A stretch of DNA of 44,246 bases from Lachnospiraceae bacterium (lineage in GTDB: Bacteria > Bacillota > Clostridia > Lachnospirales > Lachnospiraceae), in assembly GCA_016282745.1 (NCBI GenBank), contig JAEELL010000128.1:1-44246 (forward strand), read 5' to 3'. How positions within the stretch are numbered: the stretch's first letter is position 1; the number at the start of each line of letters is the position of its first letter. The position numbers and the translations under genes were made by a program. Under the pieces are notes generated by a model. The model saw only the letters and a program-made list of their open reading frames with translations, was not told the origin of the DNA and ran no database searches. Below are positions 1 through 9,648 of the stretch, piece by piece.

Positions 1-774
1 CTGTGCAAGATAATATGTGTATCCGTCCACAGCCTTTACCTTCAAATATGTGTCATTAGGGTTCACACAGAGTGCTACGTTTGATGGAAGTGTCCATGGA
101 GTTGTTGTCCATGCAAGGAAATATGCATCTTCTCCCACAACCTTGAAACGCACGATTGCTGAACGCTCTTTTACTGTCTTGTATCCCTGTGAAACCTCAG
201 CTGATGAAAGAGGTGTTCCACAACGTGGGCAGTAAGGAACAATCTTGAATCCCTTGTAGAGAAGTCCCTTATCCCAGATAGTCTTGAGCGCCCACCACTC
301 TGACTCGATAAAGTTATCATCATATGTTACATATGGGTCATCCATATCAGCCCAGAAACCAACAGTACCTGAGAAATCCTCCCACATACCTTTGTATTTC
401 CAAACAGATTCCTTACACTGCTTGATGAATGGTTCCATACCATATTCTTCAATCTGTTCTTTTCCGTTAAGTCCAAGAAGCTTTTCAACTTCCAATTCAA
501 CAGGGAGACCGTGTGTATCCCATCCTGCCTTACGTGGAACATATTTGCCCTTCATAGTCTGGAATCTTGGAATCATATCCTTGATTGTACGTGTCTCAAC
601 ATGACCGATATGTGGCTTACCGTTGGCAGTTGGAGGTCCGTCGTAGAATGTATAAGTCTCACATTCCTTTCTGTTCTCCATACTCTTTCTGAAAATATCA
701 TTCTCTTTCCAGAACTGTTCTACTTTCTTTTCTCTCTCAACAAAGTTGAGGTCTGTAGATACTTTCTTGTACAT
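1..774 (-). CDS. ileS: Isoleucyl-tRNA synthetase, N-terminal part (cut by window edge)
   Basis: Cytosolic class I aminoacyl-tRNA synthetase that charges tRNA-Ile. The 258 codons visible run without a stop to base 1, so the C-terminal three quarters lie outside. The translation contains the class I signature region ([16 protein letters not shown], with the HIGH tetrad at about residues 55-58), then [10 protein letters not shown] typical of the Ile/Val/Leu enzymes, and the start of the editing (CP1) domain with [12 protein letters not shown]. The ATG at 774 follows an AAAGGAG ribosome binding site. The gene is preceded by a T-box leader whose specifier codon reads ATC, which independently supports Ile rather than Val or Leu. 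Confidence 0.96.
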   Translation of the reverse strand, partial: MYKKVSTDLNFVEREKKVEQFWKENDIFRKSMENRKECETYTFYDGPPTANGKPHIGHVETRTIKDMIPRFQTMKGKYVPRKAGWDTHGLPVELEVEKLLGLNGKEQIEEYGMEPFIKQCKESVWKYKGMWEDFSGTVGFWADMDDPYVTYDDNFIESEWWALKTIWDKGLLYKGFKIVPYCPRCGTPLSSAEVSQGYKTVKERSAIVRFKVVGEDAYFLAWTTTPWTLPSNVALCVNPNDTYLKVKAVDGYTYYLAQ

Positions 775-819
775 TTTTTTCTCCTTTCCCTGCTGTTTGA
801 TGGGTTGTTGATATATAAA

Positions 820-854
820 ATAGAAAAGGCTTTCGCCCGAAAGGACGAAAGCCT
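820..854 (-). terminator. Rho-independent terminator of the ileS T-box
   Basis: On the minus strand AGGCTTTCGTCC and GGGCGAAAGCCT form a hairpin (827-854), followed by TTTTCTATTTTA. It lies just downstream of the T-box bulge sequence and would be the attenuator that forms when tRNA-Ile is charged. Confidence 0.85.
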
Positions 855-1112
855 ATAAAAAACTTCGTTATACCACCTTTACAGCATACTTAAGATCTAC
901 TTGCATATGTGTTCCCTGTAACGGGGGAAAGCCGTCAGCGCCTACCAATCAAAATGTAGTAATAACAAACATCCAATCTTTGGGCTGCAACTCCGGAGTG
1001 ATATTCATCAACCTACTACTCGTATCCGGCTCCCACCAATGCCGAACTCTCTGAAACTTTTGTAAGAGGACTACTGTCTCCATCAATGTTTTTATTATTT
1101 AAATATTTATAC
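820..1112 (-). promoter_or_regulatory. T-box riboswitch (tRNA-Ile sensing) controlling ileS
   Basis: The minus-strand leader has Stem I elements (AGAGAGTTCGGCATTGG, then GGGAGCCGGAT), a specifier loop GAATATCAC whose central triplet ATC (1002-1000) matches an Ile codon, and the T-box bulge AAAGGTGGTATAACG (about 866-882). The terminator hairpin follows directly. Uncharged tRNA-Ile is expected to stabilise the antiterminator and allow ileS transcription. The order and spacing are canonical; only the exact limits are estimated. Confidence 0.92.
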
Positions 1113-1118
1113 CGTTTT

Positions 1119-1147
1119 ATTCTAATCTAAGACAAATATGTTGTCAA
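1119..1147 (-). promoter_or_regulatory. Sigma-A type promoter of the T-box/ileS transcript
   Basis: TTGACA (1147-1142), a 17-nt spacer, then TAGAAT (1124-1119) on the minus strand. This predicts a transcript start near 1112, just upstream of T-box Stem I. Confidence 0.85.
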
Positions 1148-1206
1148 TAGCGTTATTATTATTTGTTTCTTATTCCTTTTTTTATTCGCATTAACTACTG
1201 CAGCAA

Positions 1207-4200
1207 TTACCTTTTAACAACCTTCACCTTTGACCACGGTCCGGCTGCCTTACCGGCCACAGCTCTGACTCTGATGTAGTAAGTCTTGTTTGTTTTAAGT
1301 TTGCTTATAGTCTTTGTCAGTTTTGTTGACTTAGCTTTCTTTGTAGTTTTCTTGTCAAACTTCTTTGAGGTTGAGTACTGAATCTCATAACTCTTTGCAC
1401 CATTCACTCTCTTGATAGTAATTCTAACTTTCTTACCTTTGGAAACTCTTGATGCCTTTGCGATCTTAGCCTTTGCAAGTTTGACTGACTGTGAAGTTTT
1501 TGATGTCGCTGTTTTTGATGTCGCAGTTTTTGCCGGTACAGCTGTTGTCTCAGCTGCTTTAATTGCGGTATCATTGTTTCCGGAGTTGTTGCTTCCAGTT
1601 TTGTTTCCGGTATCATTGTTTCCGGAGTTGTTGCTTCCAGCATTGTTTCCGTTATCACTGCCACCGGATTTTCCTGTAGTCGGCTGCTCTTTTGTTGGAT
1701 TTTCCATTGTAGGTGCTTCAGTCTGAGGCTCTTTTGTTGGATTTTCTACAGGAGGTGTCTCAGGTTCATCATCCTCAGAGTCACTTCTTCTGATATAGAT
1801 ATTGTATGCTTCCACAGCATTTCCAACATAGATTACATAGAATCCTTTTAGCGGCTCTCCACCTCCCACAGATGGCTGAACCAACTCTGAAGGCTCAAAG
1901 ATTCCGTCATTGTTTGCATCATAGTATAATTCATCAATGTCGCCGTCATTTATGTTCAAAATATTATCCGCATTTTCTCCGTCAACATTTACTCCAACCT
2001 CAAATTGCAGATACTGTGCCGGTGTAATAGTAACCTGCTGTCCGTTTTTGTTCGGAAGAGTTGAATTGTATGTGATACTTACAGGATTTGCCGATGCATT
2101 ATTATTTACTGTGCCGACAGCACCCTCATCCCAGCCACCGTATGCGTTGCCATTGAACATGGCAAGGATTCTTCCTGCAAAGAAGATTCCGTCAACAATT
2201 ACCTCGCCGTCATCCGGTGTCACTTCAACATCACCATATACCGGCTTGCCGTTTACTTCATCAACCTTTGACTGGATAAATATATTAAGCATCTTCTTGT
2301 TTGCGTATTCTTTCTGAACATGGAACTGTAATGTCATAACTGTATCAGTTGGTTCAAATACTACATCTGCACCGTTCTCGGCAGAATCTTTCTCAGGATC
2401 GTATGTAAATGTATAACCGTTATTGCCTGTAAGAGCTGCAATGACTGCGGCTTTGTCCTTAAACGGAATATCCCATCTTCCACCGCTGTTATCAAGGGAA
2501 ATCTTAAAGTCTGTCTCAGAAATAGTGTATCCTTCCCTGAAGTCGAATCTTAGTGAAATCGTATCGCCCTTCTCCAATGATTTAAAATTGTCAAACAGCA
2601 TTTCATCTACATTATCCATAGTAATCCAGTCATCATCATTTATCTTATATGTTACTGAATTGATACTTTCAACAAAAGCATTCTCAGACTCAGGGTAGCA
2701 GCTGAATACAAATCCCGGAACCATATACTCAGGTTCACTGCCGAAATCAAAGTTTGCAGAAACCTGCACTCTGCTGAATCTGTAAGAACCGTCAGGATTA
2801 GTTGCATACTCCCAATTTTCACCGTCATACCATTTGTCCAGTACATCATCTGCCTTAAAACAGTATGTGTAAGAGCCATCCTCTGCAGGAGTAAATAACT
2901 CATCTTCTTCAAATATTCCGCTGTCATTCTCTACCAGATTTCTGTTCCGCAAACTCTTGTTGCCAATCCATATTTCATTGATTTCTGCACCCTCTTCAGG
3001 AATAAATTTGACAGTAATCTTATCTGCAAATTCGCCGGAATAATTATATTTAATTCCATATTTTTCATTTGACATCATCTTGTCTGCTGAAGGCAGAGGT
3101 GCAATCTCAATCTTTCCACCGAATACTCTTGAAGGAGAATCCACCTCAATCTGGAACTCTTCATTATTATCGTAATCAAACGAATCATATTCGCTCCAGA
3201 AAATCTTCAGTTCATCACCGGGATTGAACTCATATGTGAAGTGCCACGTATTTTCGTCGTCATCATCAAAGTCATCAATGCCGTATGTCTTTGCTCCGAA
3301 ATGATATTCATAATTACCCTGCGATGACCTTACTCTTACAATCGGCACACTGCCGCCTCTGTTGCCGTAACTGTCTATCTCTTGTTCCGTAGCAGTACCC
3401 CAGTTAAAATTCTCAGGCACATTCGGTTTCTCACAAAGCAGGAAGTCAAACTTCTCGCCCGCGTCACCTGTAAATCTCTCATAAGCATCAATCAGAGAAT
3501 ATTCATCCTCATCAACATTCTTGTAGCTTACGCTTCCGTTCCAATCCTGGTAATCAATTCCAACTGACTCATCGTAAGCAACACCTTTTATGAAAGACAC
3601 TGAAGTTTCACGCTGACGATATCCTTTAACCGGACGATAATCACCTAAATCCGAATCCCATTCACTGTAGTTTGTTTCCTCGTAGTAGTACATAATTACT
3701 CTGATATCATCGTATTCATCTGCTTTTTCATTGAGGGAAATTCTGCCCGTCTCCATATCAAAGTCTACGGCTTCACTGCAATCACCGGTAAGTTCATTTC
3801 TTCCTATATCTTCATTCCATTCAAAGACACCTGCTGCAAGGTAATAGCAATCTCCAAAATTATCAAATTTCATTTCGTCGATTGCCGGTTCACCGGATGC
3901 ACTAATTTCAACATTACCGTCTTTGTATTTCAGATATCCCGGATGGATATTTTCGCTGCTGTTATTTACCAGATAAACCTCAGCGGCGTCCTCAACATCC
4001 TGATAATAAATGTCGTCAGCCGGAATACTTGTACTGTCTACTTCGTTATCATAATAAAATCCCCATGGCTCCTGCTCAACAAATACAGAGAAATAATAAT
4101 CTACACCATTCTTTGTGTATGTAAACTTGTATGAACCTGTTCTCAAAAATCTGAAATATCTGTATGGAACTGTTTGTCCATCACCGAAAAACTTGGATGC

Positions 4201-4626
4201 ATCAACTGTGGCCTGTCTCCATCCATAATCGATTTCTTCCTGAGTTGGAATATACTCCTCGAGATATCCATCATAATCATCAAGAACATCCAAATCATAA
4301 TCACTGATATCATACATGTCCAAAATCTCCTCACTGTATCCGATTTTGACATCCGAAAGCTGAATATACTCACATACATTCGCCCCATCTTTGTTTTCTG
4401 CAAAAATAGGAATAATATTGATTTCATTTCCTATGCCAAGCCAGTTTGATGAGGACAAAGATTGAAGACCGAAATCATCATCCTGATAATAGCAACTGCC
4501 GTTATAAAACCCTGTGCCATAAAGTGCGTCAGCGTATGTCTGCGACACAAGCTGTGGCATCTGCGGAATCACCATACTCAGTACCACTACAAATGCCATT
4601 AATCTTTTTGTAAATAAACCACTCAT
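1207..4626 (-). CDS. Secreted multidomain protein of unknown function with C-terminal FN3 domain (1139 aa)
   Basis: The product starts with a signal peptide (residues 1-32, KRLMAFVVVLSMVIPQ, cleavage near TYA). The long mature part is rich in Asp, Glu and Tyr and matches no catalytic family I recognise. From about residue 960 there is a low-complexity linker (ENPTKEPQTEAPT, then repeated GSNNSGNNDTGN), and the last 90 residues form a Lys-rich fibronectin type III domain (SYEIQYSTSKKF ... YYIRVRAVAGKAAGPWSKVKV) common at the end of Lachnospiraceae surface proteins. The ATG at 4626 has AGGAGG 7 nt upstream. It is the only large secreted protein here lacking the C-terminal module of its neighbours, so its link to them is uncertain. 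An adhesin or polymer-binding role is plausible but unproven. Confidence 0.85.
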   Translation of the reverse strand: MSGLFTKRLMAFVVVLSMVIPQMPQLVSQTYADALYGTGFYNGSCYYQDDDFGLQSLSSSNWLGIGNEINIIPIFAENKDGANVCEYIQLSDVKIGYSEEILDMYDISDYDLDVLDDYDGYLEEYIPTQEEIDYGWRQATVDASKFFGDGQTVPYRYFRFLRTGSYKFTYTKNGVDYYFSVFVEQEPWGFYYDNEVDSTSIPADDIYYQDVEDAAEVYLVNNSSENIHPGYLKYKDGNVEISASGEPAIDEMKFDNFGDCYYLAAGVFEWNEDIGRNELTGDCSEAVDFDMETGRISLNEKADEYDDIRVIMYYYEETNYSEWDSDLGDYRPVKGYRQRETSVSFIKGVAYDESVGIDYQDWNGSVSYKNVDEDEYSLIDAYERFTGDAGEKFDFLLCEKPNVPENFNWGTATEQEIDSYGNRGGSVPIVRVRSSQGNYEYHFGAKTYGIDDFDDDDENTWHFTYEFNPGDELKIFWSEYDSFDYDNNEEFQIEVDSPSRVFGGKIEIAPLPSADKMMSNEKYGIKYNYSGEFADKITVKFIPEEGAEINEIWIGNKSLRNRNLVENDSGIFEEDELFTPAEDGSYTYCFKADDVLDKWYDGENWEYATNPDGSYRFSRVQVSANFDFGSEPEYMVPGFVFSCYPESENAFVESINSVTYKINDDDWITMDNVDEMLFDNFKSLEKGDTISLRFDFREGYTISETDFKISLDNSGGRWDIPFKDKAAVIAALTGNNGYTFTYDPEKDSAENGADVVFEPTDTVMTLQFHVQKEYANKKMLNIFIQSKVDEVNGKPVYGDVEVTPDDGEVIVDGIFFAGRILAMFNGNAYGGWDEGAVGTVNNNASANPVSITYNSTLPNKNGQQVTITPAQYLQFEVGVNVDGENADNILNINDGDIDELYYDANNDGIFEPSELVQPSVGGGEPLKGFYVIYVGNAVEAYNIYIRRSDSEDDEPETPPVENPTKEPQTEAPTMENPTKEQPTTGKSGGSDNGNNAGSNNSGNNDTGNKTGSNNSGNNDTAIKAAETTAVPAKTATSKTATSKTSQSVKLAKAKIAKASRVSKGKKVRITIKRVNGAKSYEIQYSTSKKFDKKTTKKAKSTKLTKTISKLKTNKTYYIRVRAVAGKAAGPWSKVKVVKR
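1567..1650. repeat. 42-bp direct repeat, two copies, in the linker of the 1139-aa protein
   Basis: The units 1567-1608 and 1609-1650 are nearly identical and encode the duplicated Asn/Gly-rich linker GSNNSGNNDTGN. In-frame expansion of a flexible spacer is the simplest explanation. Confidence 0.85.
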
Positions 4627-4675
4627 AAGCTTTCCTCCTCTTCATGTTTAATATTTCCCTTTTCTCTATAACAAA

Positions 4676-4703
4676 CGGATCCATATCATTTGATACAGAC
4701 CCG
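4676..4703 (-). other. Strong hairpin upstream of the 1139-aa gene
   Basis: On the minus strand CGGGTCTGTATC and GATATGGATCCG pair around an AAAT loop, with G-T pairs, followed by TTTGTTATAG. It lies 50 nt upstream of the start of the 1139-aa gene. It could be a weak terminator for the c-di-GMP operon or a leader structure of the next gene. It does not match the c-di-GMP riboswitch core. Confidence 0.5.
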
Positions 4704-4751
4704 CCTCAATGACCTGCTACTAAAAATCGCCTGCCAAATTTATTTAGTTTT

Positions 4752-4788
4752 ACTCACCACTTAGCACATATGTGCCTGAAGTGGGAGT
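4752..4788. terminator. Long inverted repeat after the GGDEF gene, possible terminator
   Basis: ACTC-CCACTT-GCACAT pairs with ATGTGC-AAGTGG-AGT, giving an almost perfect stem centred on GCACATATGTGC. It begins about 20 nt past the GGDEF stop codon. The minus strand continues as AAAACTAAATAAATTT without a clean T-run, so termination is likely but not certain. Confidence 0.5.
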
Positions 4789-4807
4789 CATCTCACATCT
4801 GATATAT

Positions 4808-7213
4808 TTAACTTCTTCCCGTCCTTCGATTGTGAAGTGCTCCGCTCTCAGCAGCAAGTCGCTGCTTCTCCGGATCTTTGTAAACAACCTTAACCTTGTT
4901 CTTCTTTTCTTCGTAAAGATTCTCATCTGCCAGTCTCAAAATCTCTTCAACGTCAGTCTCTTCGGAAATTGTAAACTCGTAATATCCCACACTCATATTG
5001 ACGTAGTAAGGTTTGTCACATTGTTCATTGAACCTGGCAAGTGAATCCTTGATACGCTTCTTTATTACTTCGCCGTAATCGTCCTGATTTACCATGGCAA
5101 ATGCTGCGAACTCATCACCACCCATACGTCCTACCACATCGTTCTTTCTGAAAGAATCACTGAGAGTATTTGCAATGGTCTTGATTGAGAAATCTCCGTC
5201 ATCATGACCAAACTCGTCATTTACAACCTTAAGGCAGTCCATATCAGCATACACAGCCAATGCTTTCTTTCCCCTATTGGCCTCATTACGTATAATGTTC
5301 TCCACAACCTGGAAGAATCCTCTTCTGTTCTTAACACCGGTCATCGGATCCATAGTACTCATCTCATCAAGAAGCTTGTTGGTCTCAACAGTCTTTGCAA
5401 GATTAATCTCCAACTCTTTCTTAATCTTGTTCTGTTCCTTGATAATATCAAGAACTTCGAGAGTAACACTTATCTGGCAGGCAATCTGCTGCGCAAATCT
5501 GAAAGACTCGATATCAACTTCCATCAGTGATAATCCAAACTGCACCTCATTTGAAAACAGCGGTAATACCAACTCATCAAATCTGTGTTCGGTAGGCATA
5601 TTCGCATCGGAGAATATATCACAACATTTTATAACCTTTTCGTATTCATCATATACGCTGACTTTATCACCATCATGGCTCGCTCTTATATAACACGAAT
5701 CAGGTATCGTCCATTTATGGTTACCGTTGTAAATCATCTTTTCTGAATACACATACAGATAACTCGATTTGTAATGCATCCTCTGAAGTTTATTAATCAC
5801 CGATTCAAAACGATGTGCTTCGTCTGCAAACATCTGCTGCTGGAGAATATCTCCTGTAATATTTGTCAATAACGACTCAAATACCTTATTACGCTCATCA
5901 GCAACAAACTTCTTTTTATTCTCAACTGTAGCCGCACTGTTACTTGTAAATGATGTCTGCTCAAGCAACCATCTGCATTCCGTATCATTTTTAAGAAGAT
6001 TGCTCATGTATCCATACAATATCTGATTGACAAGGAATAGGTTCTCCATGCTTAAATATCCTCTGATATAAATATCTTCAAACAGATGATACTGCTTACC
6101 AAACTCCTTCTCATCCATCATAAGCGTTCCGTCATCTCTAAGAAGGCTTAGATAATAGTTAAAGTAATCAACCATTACCTTTCTGACTCTTGCCTTTTCA
6201 ATTGGCTCATAGATACTGTCTACATACTTCTCCATCAGCTCATTTACAAGGAACTGAACTGCAGTTTCCCTATTCAATTTGTACATCTCACCGGATACCT
6301 GACGAACAATATTGTCACTGTTACATCCGCATGACTCTCTGATAACAAGCTTTGATGGAACTGTAATATCTATATGCTTGCCCTCAACCAAATCCGGGCA
6401 ACACATAACTGCCTGATATGCAATCTCCTTTACATCAACTCTTACCGTGGTCATATAAGGCTCAACCATCATTGCAAGCGGTGAATCATCAAATCCGGTA
6501 ATCAGTATATCTTTTCCGGGAACCAGCCCCATGTTTTCGACTGCCTGGAAACCACTAACTGCCATCTGGTCATTTGCATATACCACTGCTTCAACACCCG
6601 GATTATTCCTGATAATGTTCTCTGTGTATTCCGGAAAGTATGATGTAAAATCTCCGTACTCAATCAAGCTCTCTGCTTCTTTGGCTCCAAACTCCTTAAC
6701 TGCGTCCTTGTAAGCCTGCAGTCGCTCAATGGCATCCTGATTGGTCTTTGGTCCACTGACAAATCCAATAGTTCTGCATCCGTGTTCCTGCACCAGATGT
6801 CTGACCGCCTGTCTGATTCCTTCCCTGTTGTCAATTGTTATACTTGGATATCCTTCCTCACTGCCCGCAAGAAGAATCGATGGAACATCTTTGAAATACT
6901 CAAGGAACTTTTTCTTCTTCTCCGGTGCTAAAAGTGAAGTGATAACTCCATACTCTATGATAACTACATCAAATGAACAGTTATTAGGATAACTGTATAA
7001 TGTGTTGTACTGATAGTGATATCTGAGATTACGTTCCTCATTTGGTCTTTCACCCAAATCAAGAATACCTCCAGGGAAAATAAACAGATTGGCATCCAAA
7101 TCCTTTGCCGCCATCAGGGCTCCCTCACATATCGCATAAGAAAAATCAGATTCCAGCATTCCTATACATAGAGCTATATTTAATCTTTTCTTATTTGTCT
7201 GTTCTTTTTTCAT
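4808..7213 (-). CDS. LacI/PBP1-type ligand-sensing diguanylate cyclase (GGDEF)
   Basis: Cytosolic enzyme predicted to make c-di-GMP from two GTP. Residues about 10-280 form a LacI/GalR-type periplasmic-binding fold (LNIALCIGMLESDFSYAICEGA; EHGCRTIGFVSGP; AVVYANDQMAVSGFQA; ILITGFDDSP) but with no helix-turn-helix and no signal peptide, so it looks like a soluble ligand sensor. A middle part (about 300-590) is unassigned, followed by a short helical linker. The GGDEF domain (about 625-785) has DPMTGVKNRRGF, an intact GRMGGDEF and an RKND inhibitory I-site five residues before it, so both activity and product inhibition are expected. The start lies 3 nt after the EAL gene stop, with GAGGG upstream, so the two are cotranscribed. 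The likely ligand is a sugar or nucleoside, which is an inference. Confidence 0.92.
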   Translation of the reverse strand: MKKEQTNKKRLNIALCIGMLESDFSYAICEGALMAAKDLDANLFIFPGGILDLGERPNEERNLRYHYQYNTLYSYPNNCSFDVVIIEYGVITSLLAPEKKKKFLEYFKDVPSILLAGSEEGYPSITIDNREGIRQAVRHLVQEHGCRTIGFVSGPKTNQDAIERLQAYKDAVKEFGAKEAESLIEYGDFTSYFPEYTENIIRNNPGVEAVVYANDQMAVSGFQAVENMGLVPGKDILITGFDDSPLAMMVEPYMTTVRVDVKEIAYQAVMCCPDLVEGKHIDITVPSKLVIRESCGCNSDNIVRQVSGEMYKLNRETAVQFLVNELMEKYVDSIYEPIEKARVRKVMVDYFNYYLSLLRDDGTLMMDEKEFGKQYHLFEDIYIRGYLSMENLFLVNQILYGYMSNLLKNDTECRWLLEQTSFTSNSAATVENKKKFVADERNKVFESLLTNITGDILQQQMFADEAHRFESVINKLQRMHYKSSYLYVYSEKMIYNGNHKWTIPDSCYIRASHDGDKVSVYDEYEKVIKCCDIFSDANMPTEHRFDELVLPLFSNEVQFGLSLMEVDIESFRFAQQIACQISVTLEVLDIIKEQNKIKKELEINLAKTVETNKLLDEMSTMDPMTGVKNRRGFFQVVENIIRNEANRGKKALAVYADMDCLKVVNDEFGHDDGDFSIKTIANTLSDSFRKNDVVGRMGGDEFAAFAMVNQDDYGEVIKKRIKDSLARFNEQCDKPYYVNMSVGYYEFTISEETDVEEILRLADENLYEEKKNKVKVVYKDPEKQRLAAESGALHNRRTGRS

Positions 7214-7216
7214 AAC

Positions 7217-9151
7217 CTAAGCCCTCATATTTTCTTTCTCCAGAAAAGCTATAAAATCAGCCTCCGGTATAGGTTTTGAATACAAATATCCCTGAAGATA
7301 ATCGCATCCAAAATCCAACAAGATCTTCTTCATTTCCTCATTTTCCACGCCTTCAACTACTATCTTCTTGCCGATAGCCTTTAAAAGCTTGATTGTATAT
7401 TCAAGTACAATCATGGCATCTTCTCTCTCCATTGCCTGCCACAGAATACTCTTGTCTATCTTAACTATCTCTGCCGGAAACTCAAGCAGATAATCGATGG
7501 TAGCAAAACCTGAGCCGTAGTCATCAATAGAAAATCCAACACCATGCTGTACCATGCTCTCCATAATATTCTTCAATATTCTGACTGTAAGAAACTCTGT
7601 TTCTGCAGTCTCTGTAATCTCAAGGTTGACACACTTGGTATCAATCCCATAACTTCTGATGATTGATAAATACTTCTCAGCCAGTTTCTCATATCTGCAC
7701 TGGATTGGAGATAAATTGACATCTATATATTCTATGCCAAGTTCCAAACATCCACTCTCCTTAATAAACTCGCAAACCTTTCTAAGAACCATATCTCCTA
7801 TCTCTATAATCTGTCCGTTCTTTTCAGCTACAGGTATGAACTCATCAGGCCCGATAAATCCCAAATCGTTGTCAATGAGTCTGAGCAACGCCTCTGCGCC
7901 GTGAAACGTATCTGCTTCTGCATCGTATATCGGCTGATAATAAATCTGGAAACCATCTTCTTTGATTGCTCTTTCCAAAACCTGAGTAATTCTGTTGCTT
8001 CGGTGGATCTTTTCTATAACTGCCTCCATGTCCTCCAATACCAACAGCCTCTTGCCATTTTCGAAAGCAAGGTTGTGAATGACCTCTTCAAGTTCCAGCC
8101 CATCAATCTCAAGATTGATAACAGGAATAATAGCTACCTGCACCTCCACTTCCTGTTCAATCACCTTATCATCAATCTGAATAACAAACTTCTCAGAAAA
8201 GCACTCATCAACCCTGCTCAGAAACTCGTTGGTATTAGTATCATCAGGTATAATAACTGCAAATTCTGATTTGGTAAGTGCATATGCATCTCTCTTGAAG
8301 GACATATTCAGTCGCTCAGCAATCTTATTAGAGAGCATCTCTGAATTTCTCTGTCCCATCGTATATTCAAAATATGCATAATCCATAGGTTTTATGGCTA
8401 CAACCTTATAAAACTTTCCTTTTTCGTTATTGCTTCTGATAGTTTGGACAAATGCCTGCTGGTTAAAACACTGGGTGGTATTGAATAAATAATATACCGG
8501 ATTCTCAAGTGATGAATACAGGAAGAACAATACCATCGACAATGTAAAATTAGTGATAAGATACTTTGGAATAAACAACTGAACAATAATACTAACAAGA
8601 AGTCCAATTATAAATCCCGTAAGAGATAAAACCTGATATTTATTAAAAGTCTTTCTAACCTTGATAACAATAATATTGGCTATGATAACACAACTGAATG
8701 CGCATACATACAGCAGCCACATTCCCGGTCCCTGACAATAATTCGCCCGGGAATCAAAATAAAATACGAAATGAGTAATATGCGTCGTAAAAATAGTAAC
8801 CGCTTCAAAAATAAAAATAAAGATTGCAAAATAATATACACAATTCTGATAAAATCTTATTTTGAAAAAAGAAACTATGTACAGTAAAAAAATAATTGCC
8901 AAAACATTGTACAGAATCAGATACAATTCATTAATAAAATAGTTGAATCTCAAAGAAAACCGTTCAGTATAAGTAATAGTATACACTGAACATATATCAA
9001 CTATAGAAGCAATCAGATTGACTTTTATCATGGACAAAAACAGCTTGTTCTTAACTGTATTATAATTCTGTCGCAGATAATATATAATCAACAGTATCAC
9101 TGAAGACAAAACCGCCGCTTCACAGTACTGCGGATAATACAACAGCTCCAT
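7217..9151 (-). CDS. Membrane-bound EAL-domain c-di-GMP phosphodiesterase
   Basis: The first 215 residues hold about seven hydrophobic segments. Residues about 230-375 are a GGDEF-like domain in which the signature is degenerate (LTKSEFAVIIPDD). The EAL domain (about 385-635) keeps every catalytic landmark: GAEALLRL, DVNLSP, LEITET, DDYGSGFA, EIVKIDKS, VVEGVE and YLQGYLYSKPI. It should cleave c-di-GMP to pGpG. I choose the ATG at 9151 (MELLYYPQ) because AGGAGG lies 8 nt upstream; the longer reading to 9181 would put the Shine-Dalgarno inside the gene. It is the first gene of a two-gene operon with the downstream GGDEF protein, so the pair can both make and break the messenger. Confidence 0.94.
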   Translation of the reverse strand: MELLYYPQYCEAAVLSSVILLIIYYLRQNYNTVKNKLFLSMIKVNLIASIVDICSVYTITYTERFSLRFNYFINELYLILYNVLAIIFLLYIVSFFKIRFYQNCVYYFAIFIFIFEAVTIFTTHITHFVFYFDSRANYCQGPGMWLLYVCAFSCVIIANIIVIKVRKTFNKYQVLSLTGFIIGLLVSIIVQLFIPKYLITNFTLSMVLFFLYSSLENPVYYLFNTTQCFNQQAFVQTIRSNNEKGKFYKVVAIKPMDYAYFEYTMGQRNSEMLSNKIAERLNMSFKRDAYALTKSEFAVIIPDDTNTNEFLSRVDECFSEKFVIQIDDKVIEQEVEVQVAIIPVINLEIDGLELEEVIHNLAFENGKRLLVLEDMEAVIEKIHRSNRITQVLERAIKEDGFQIYYQPIYDAEADTFHGAEALLRLIDNDLGFIGPDEFIPVAEKNGQIIEIGDMVLRKVCEFIKESGCLELGIEYIDVNLSPIQCRYEKLAEKYLSIIRSYGIDTKCVNLEITETAETEFLTVRILKNIMESMVQHGVGFSIDDYGSGFATIDYLLEFPAEIVKIDKSILWQAMEREDAMIVLEYTIKLLKAIGKKIVVEGVENEEMKKILLDFGCDYLQGYLYSKPIPEADFIAFLEKENMRA

Positions 9152-9513
9152 AAGCATTACCTCCTTTCCAGTAATACTCACTCACAAGACAAATGCAGGA
9201 TATAGACGTAAAAAAGTATGTAAAGGATATAGACATATAACCTGCAATCTTCCGTATATAAACAGAGTATAGGCGACCACTCTGTATAGTTTCTCATCAT
9301 ATATTTATTTTACTATATTTTTGAAAATATTGCATTATAAATATTTGATTTTTTTGGGGGTTTTGGGGTTGTTTGTTTTCTTATTTAGGTGCTGTTTTTT
9401 ATTTTTTTGGATGTTGTTGATTATCTTATTACGATTGTGTTGCGACTTGGTTCTTTTTTGTTTTTTGGTTTGCGCGGTTTTCTTCTACCATTTTAATTTC
9501 CAAAAGTTTTTTC
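9152..9513. other. AT-rich divergent intergenic region between the EAL operon and nuclease-like gene 1
   Basis: It holds an inverted repeat ACAGAGT...ACTCTGT (9262-9285), two copies of GGATATAGAC near 9198-9234, and a T/G-rich stretch (about 9348-9475). The EAL operon promoter must lie here, but I see no convincing -35/-10 pair for it. No RNA gene or riboswitch is recognised. Confidence 0.5.
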
Positions 9514-9543
9514 TTGACATCACATACAGTTTATGTGTATCAT
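9514..9543 (+). promoter_or_regulatory. Promoter of nuclease-like gene 1
   Basis: TTGACA (9514-9519), 18 nt, TATCAT (9538-9543). The predicted transcript start is near 9550. The ATG at 9533 is therefore upstream of the RNA and cannot be the gene start. Confidence 0.65.
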
Positions 9544-9648
9544 ATTTACACAAACAGTTTGTGATAACAATATCAATTCGAACACATTTTCAATTTATAA
9601 CATTATTTTATTACAATTATTTTTTTCAATTAATGGGGAGGTATTATT

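Noticed and set aside
4676-4788. c-di-GMP riboswitch between the c-di-GMP operon and the 1139-aa gene
   Set aside because: The hairpins are strong, but the conserved c-di-GMP-I or -II core sequences are absent.
9533-9648. ATG 9533 as start of nuclease-like gene 1
   Set aside because: It overlaps the -10 region of the promoter and adds 39 hydrophobic, non-homologous residues.
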